Part shown: positions 61,160 to 64,000 of the stretch, in pieces
Layout of the letters: every line of letters starts with the position of its first letter
Numbering within the stretch: the first letter of the stretch is position 1
Assembly (NCBI GenBank): GCA_030737875.1
Contig: CM060910.1
Location: forward strand, 65,356,501 to 65,420,500
Direction: 5' to 3'
DNA from: Allium sativum
Lineage: Eukaryota; Streptophyta; Magnoliopsida; Asparagales; Amaryllidaceae
Length of the DNA stretch: 64,000 nucleotides
Position numbers and translations under genes: made by a program
Notes under the pieces: generated by a model
What the model was told of the DNA's origin: nothing
The model's input: only the letters and a program-made list of their open reading frames with translations
Database searches by the model: none

Positions 61160-63626
61160 TATAACTAACAGGGATTTTCGATCCTCAAAATCGACACAAA
61201 AACACCATGACAAACATTCGAACATCGAAAATACCGAAACGTTAATAGAAAGAAATAAGAAGGTGAGATAAGAAAGAAATATCAGAATAGAAGAATAAGA
61301 ACTAATACACCACAGAGTCACACAACACAGCGGAAAAAATATATACTATATAAATAACTTTTATTGAGAATTTGAAATAATACTTACAACATCAGAGTAC
61401 ATCCATACACCTGGACAGTTATAATAGTGTGTCCTCATATATATAACACACGACGGAATAATAACGGTATACACAATACATCTGAACTCCTTCAGCTCGT
61501 CTTTGGACCTCACAACATTCGATAACCTGGACCTGTACAACTCGGTATAACCCGAGCATTTACAAACACCGAGTCAGTCTGATGAACCAAAGTGAGAATT
61601 TTTTTGCTGAGTTTATAAGGGGAATCATCCCACTTGATTTTTTTAAGTTCAAAAATCTTTTCGAAGAAAAGGATAATCGCAAGACCAAATCCATACATAA
61701 ATACATACGGTTTTTACCTTACGATAACCCAAATTTCTTTTGAAATCATATCCTATTCTGATATTATAATAGTGTCTAAATACAAATACATAACAATTTA
61801 GCAGAATGCTTGCATCTCATGCTCCACATATATAGTATATAAACAAAACTGCGAGCACTTACTAGAGATTGGATTCCGACTATGACAAGGTATGGAACAA
61901 CCTATCGATAGTGTATCTCTAGAGGGAAATACACTGGTTTCAAAAAGAACATATTGCATCCCGGCCCACACATGATCGATCACTCATTCCGCTTGAGTGT
62001 ATCGAATGTATATCACCAATGGTTGGGCTCAAATCACTGTTTCCCGAAAAGGGACAACATCGTAATAGATTAAAGAAGGAAATGGATTTTCTCTAGATAG
62101 GTGATTATACACCCTAATGGGAGCGACCCACATAGCCATGATGCCTACCCGATTTTTGTCATTTCCCGGTTGATGAGGCTTGAGGTTAAGATTACCCTTG
62201 AGATCAGCATATCTCCATCCACTTTGAATGCCACATTGTCAGATCCATCAGATATCACTAATTGACGTCCACAAAAATACTCAGTTTTTTAGGCTAAAGA
62301 AGTTTCCCTTCTTTGCCACCAACTTCCTACGTTTGAATAAATCAACGTACATAATCCCTTTGGAAATACTCTGTCAGACGCCCACCCATACAAGTTGTCC
62401 TGTAACCGAACAAACCTAAGGTACCCTCCTACTGCATCCTAGGAATCACCCTATATATCAGTAGTGAGTAGTCCTTGCAAATCCGCAGATTCCAATTACG
62501 ACAGAAAAAAAATCAAATAAATCTGGATGCATGCCAGAGAGATTCGATAGGTTGTTCTTTCGCTTATGAAGATCCACGGTCTTCACTGCTCCATCTTCAA
62601 TCTGTTTAACGATTTCGTATTTGCTGTTTCGGAATGGTTTTCGAATATACATTCGATCCTGGACTTTCCGTACCAACAATCGTATTGGCCAGATTTGATA
62701 GTCAGATATTTAACTATCAAATAACATCCATTCAATCATAAAAATGAGTTCACTAGTTTAATACTTAGTACCACATGTTTTTTTTTAATTTACATAATTT
62801 AAACTTCTTAATATTTCGATATTTAGAACACAGTATTAACTTCTTATCTTGTTATAAGGGTATTCTCAAAAACAATTTTAAATACATTAGAACTAAATCA
62901 TATATATATATATATATGTATGTATGTATATATACATATCCCCAACCTGGTTTCAACGCATTTCAGGTAAAGTCATCGTTACGAAATAACTTTTCGTTTC
63001 ATTTCCCGAAAACAATAACTAGACTTCCCCTTTGAATAAACCTATTCAAACACATCTTGTTAATTTCCCAAATCTCGAAAATATCATTATATTTTCTCAT
63101 AATCTCTTTCTATTCCGTTCAACATTTATTAATCACTAACCAAAAACTAGTAAATGAACAATTCCCTGAATATCAACCCTGAAGGCCGAACCAACATCAG
63201 ATCGATACTCAAGAAGTCATTTAACTCGACTAATCTACAATTAGTTTCTAATTTCCTTGACTCCATTCTAATTTGCAAAACGTGTGCTTTTAAGCCAATC
63301 TCCGCTTTTAAAATCTCGAGTCAATCCATTCATTTCACTTAATTTCTTTATTAAGTATTCCAACTCAAAACCATCATTTTAACTTCACTAGTCTTTTATA
63401 AACCTTATTTATAAACTCGGTTTTAATATAAAACCCTTTTACCTCGATTCCATCTTACTTAATTCAAATGTTATATAAACACTTATTTCAAATCATCGTA
63501 TTCGCTTAATTTTTTTTTTTACAACTTTTATTCAAAAACTCGAGTTTTATTGTAAACCCGATCATAAACTCTTTTCACAATACAAATCTATTTCACTACA
63601 ACTCGAATACTTACCTAAATGGTTTC
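61160..63626 (-). repeat. Giant-LTR family fragment, inverted
   Basis: The left end (tataactaacagggattttcg) matches the reverse of the giant LTR 3' end (24311-24338). Blocks at 61800-62200 match the reverse of 30720-31080, for example ggcccacacatga and gattggattccgac. About 2.47 kb remain; the rest is cut off by the LTR at 63627. It contains a TA run near 62897-62920. Confidence 0.78.
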
Positions 63627-64000
63627 TGTAACACCCCACCTCCGTTAAGGTCACTCGCAAAGGGAATGCCTTAACTTTGGTGGAGTGTTTTTAGTAGACA
63701 GAACAGAAATTTACAAGACAGATATAGTACTTGAAAATTTTATAACTTTATTATAGCAGAAACAGAATTGAGTTTAGTTACATCTTTCAAAATCATAGTA
63801 TCGGAATTCAAGTACATAAATATCGGTCATGTACAAAAGTCTTCAGAATGCATAGTTTTTAAAGCCATAATCCCCAATATAATCTGCCATGGAAAGATAG
63901 AGCCAAAGCCAAGTAATACTTCAAACACTTCAAGCAGAGAGAGTATGAATCAAGCTCCTATGTTTCCACCTGAAAACCTAAAGGGGGGGGGACGAAAAGA
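63627..64000 (-). repeat. Family D LTR, inverted, running out of the window
   Basis: Starts tgtaacaccccacctccgtt. This matches the reverse complement of the end of the solo LTR at 34650-34702 (tgtgacaccctacgtccgtt). A G run (ggggggggg) is at about 63986. The other end lies outside the window. Confidence 0.65.

Noticed and set aside
62228..62419. Short open frame near a conserved block
   Set aside because: Lies in the inverted giant-LTR fragment and is not conserved in frame with 30480-30660.

Overview
The window is AT-rich plant nuclear DNA, probably from a dicot. The evidence is one intact P-class pentatricopeptide-repeat (PPR) gene in a mass of nested plant transposons: Ty3/gypsy, Ty1/copia, an L1-type LINE, hAT and Mutator-like elements, and a TRIM. 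I see no bacterial-type operons, CRISPR arrays, tRNA or rRNA genes. Apart from the PPR gene, every recognisable coding stretch belongs to a transposon and is broken by stops and frameshifts.

Layout. (1) 295-9541: an old plus-strand gypsy element (A) with long LTRs. Its 5' LTR carries a hAT-like insertion (972-1915), and its gag and pol are decayed. (2) 9776-10573: a small minus-strand TRIM with ~286 bp LTRs. (3) 10651-16570: the gene-bearing island. The PPR gene (12354-15149, minus) is the only host gene I can defend; its flanks hold short tandem duplications. (4) About 16571-60620: a second plus-strand gypsy element (B), cut into pieces by later insertions. Its LTR is split by a 14.5 kb non-coding element with giant LTRs (17174-31694, TSD ctcgt). 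Its gag is split by a solo LTR (33491-34702), by a 10.5 kb SIRE-like copia element (35113-45649, minus, TSD agaaa) and by a 13.4 kb solo giant LTR (45774-59133, minus, TSD tggaa). Zinc knuckle, protease and reverse transcriptase pieces follow to about 60620. (5) The solo giant LTR itself holds a 5.6 kb LINE (50350-55960, minus) and two hAT-type elements (49193-49895, 56682-57507). (6) 61160-63626 is a minus-strand fragment of the same giant-LTR family. It is cut by another LTR (63627-64000, leaving the window) related in inverse orientation to the solo LTR at 33491.

The most unusual objects are the giant-LTR family and a Mutator-like insertion in one of its LTRs. The family has LTRs of about 5.8-6.2 kb after removing nested insertions, a 1.5 kb non-coding interior, an initiator-Met-type primer site and a chromovirus-like 3' signature. 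The Mutator-like insertion (20547-21756) carries about ten near-copies of a short palindrome built on tgcatacatgtatgca. Element ends were found by eye from LTR pairs, TG...CA termini, target-site duplications, primer sites and purine tracts. No alignment or database search was run.
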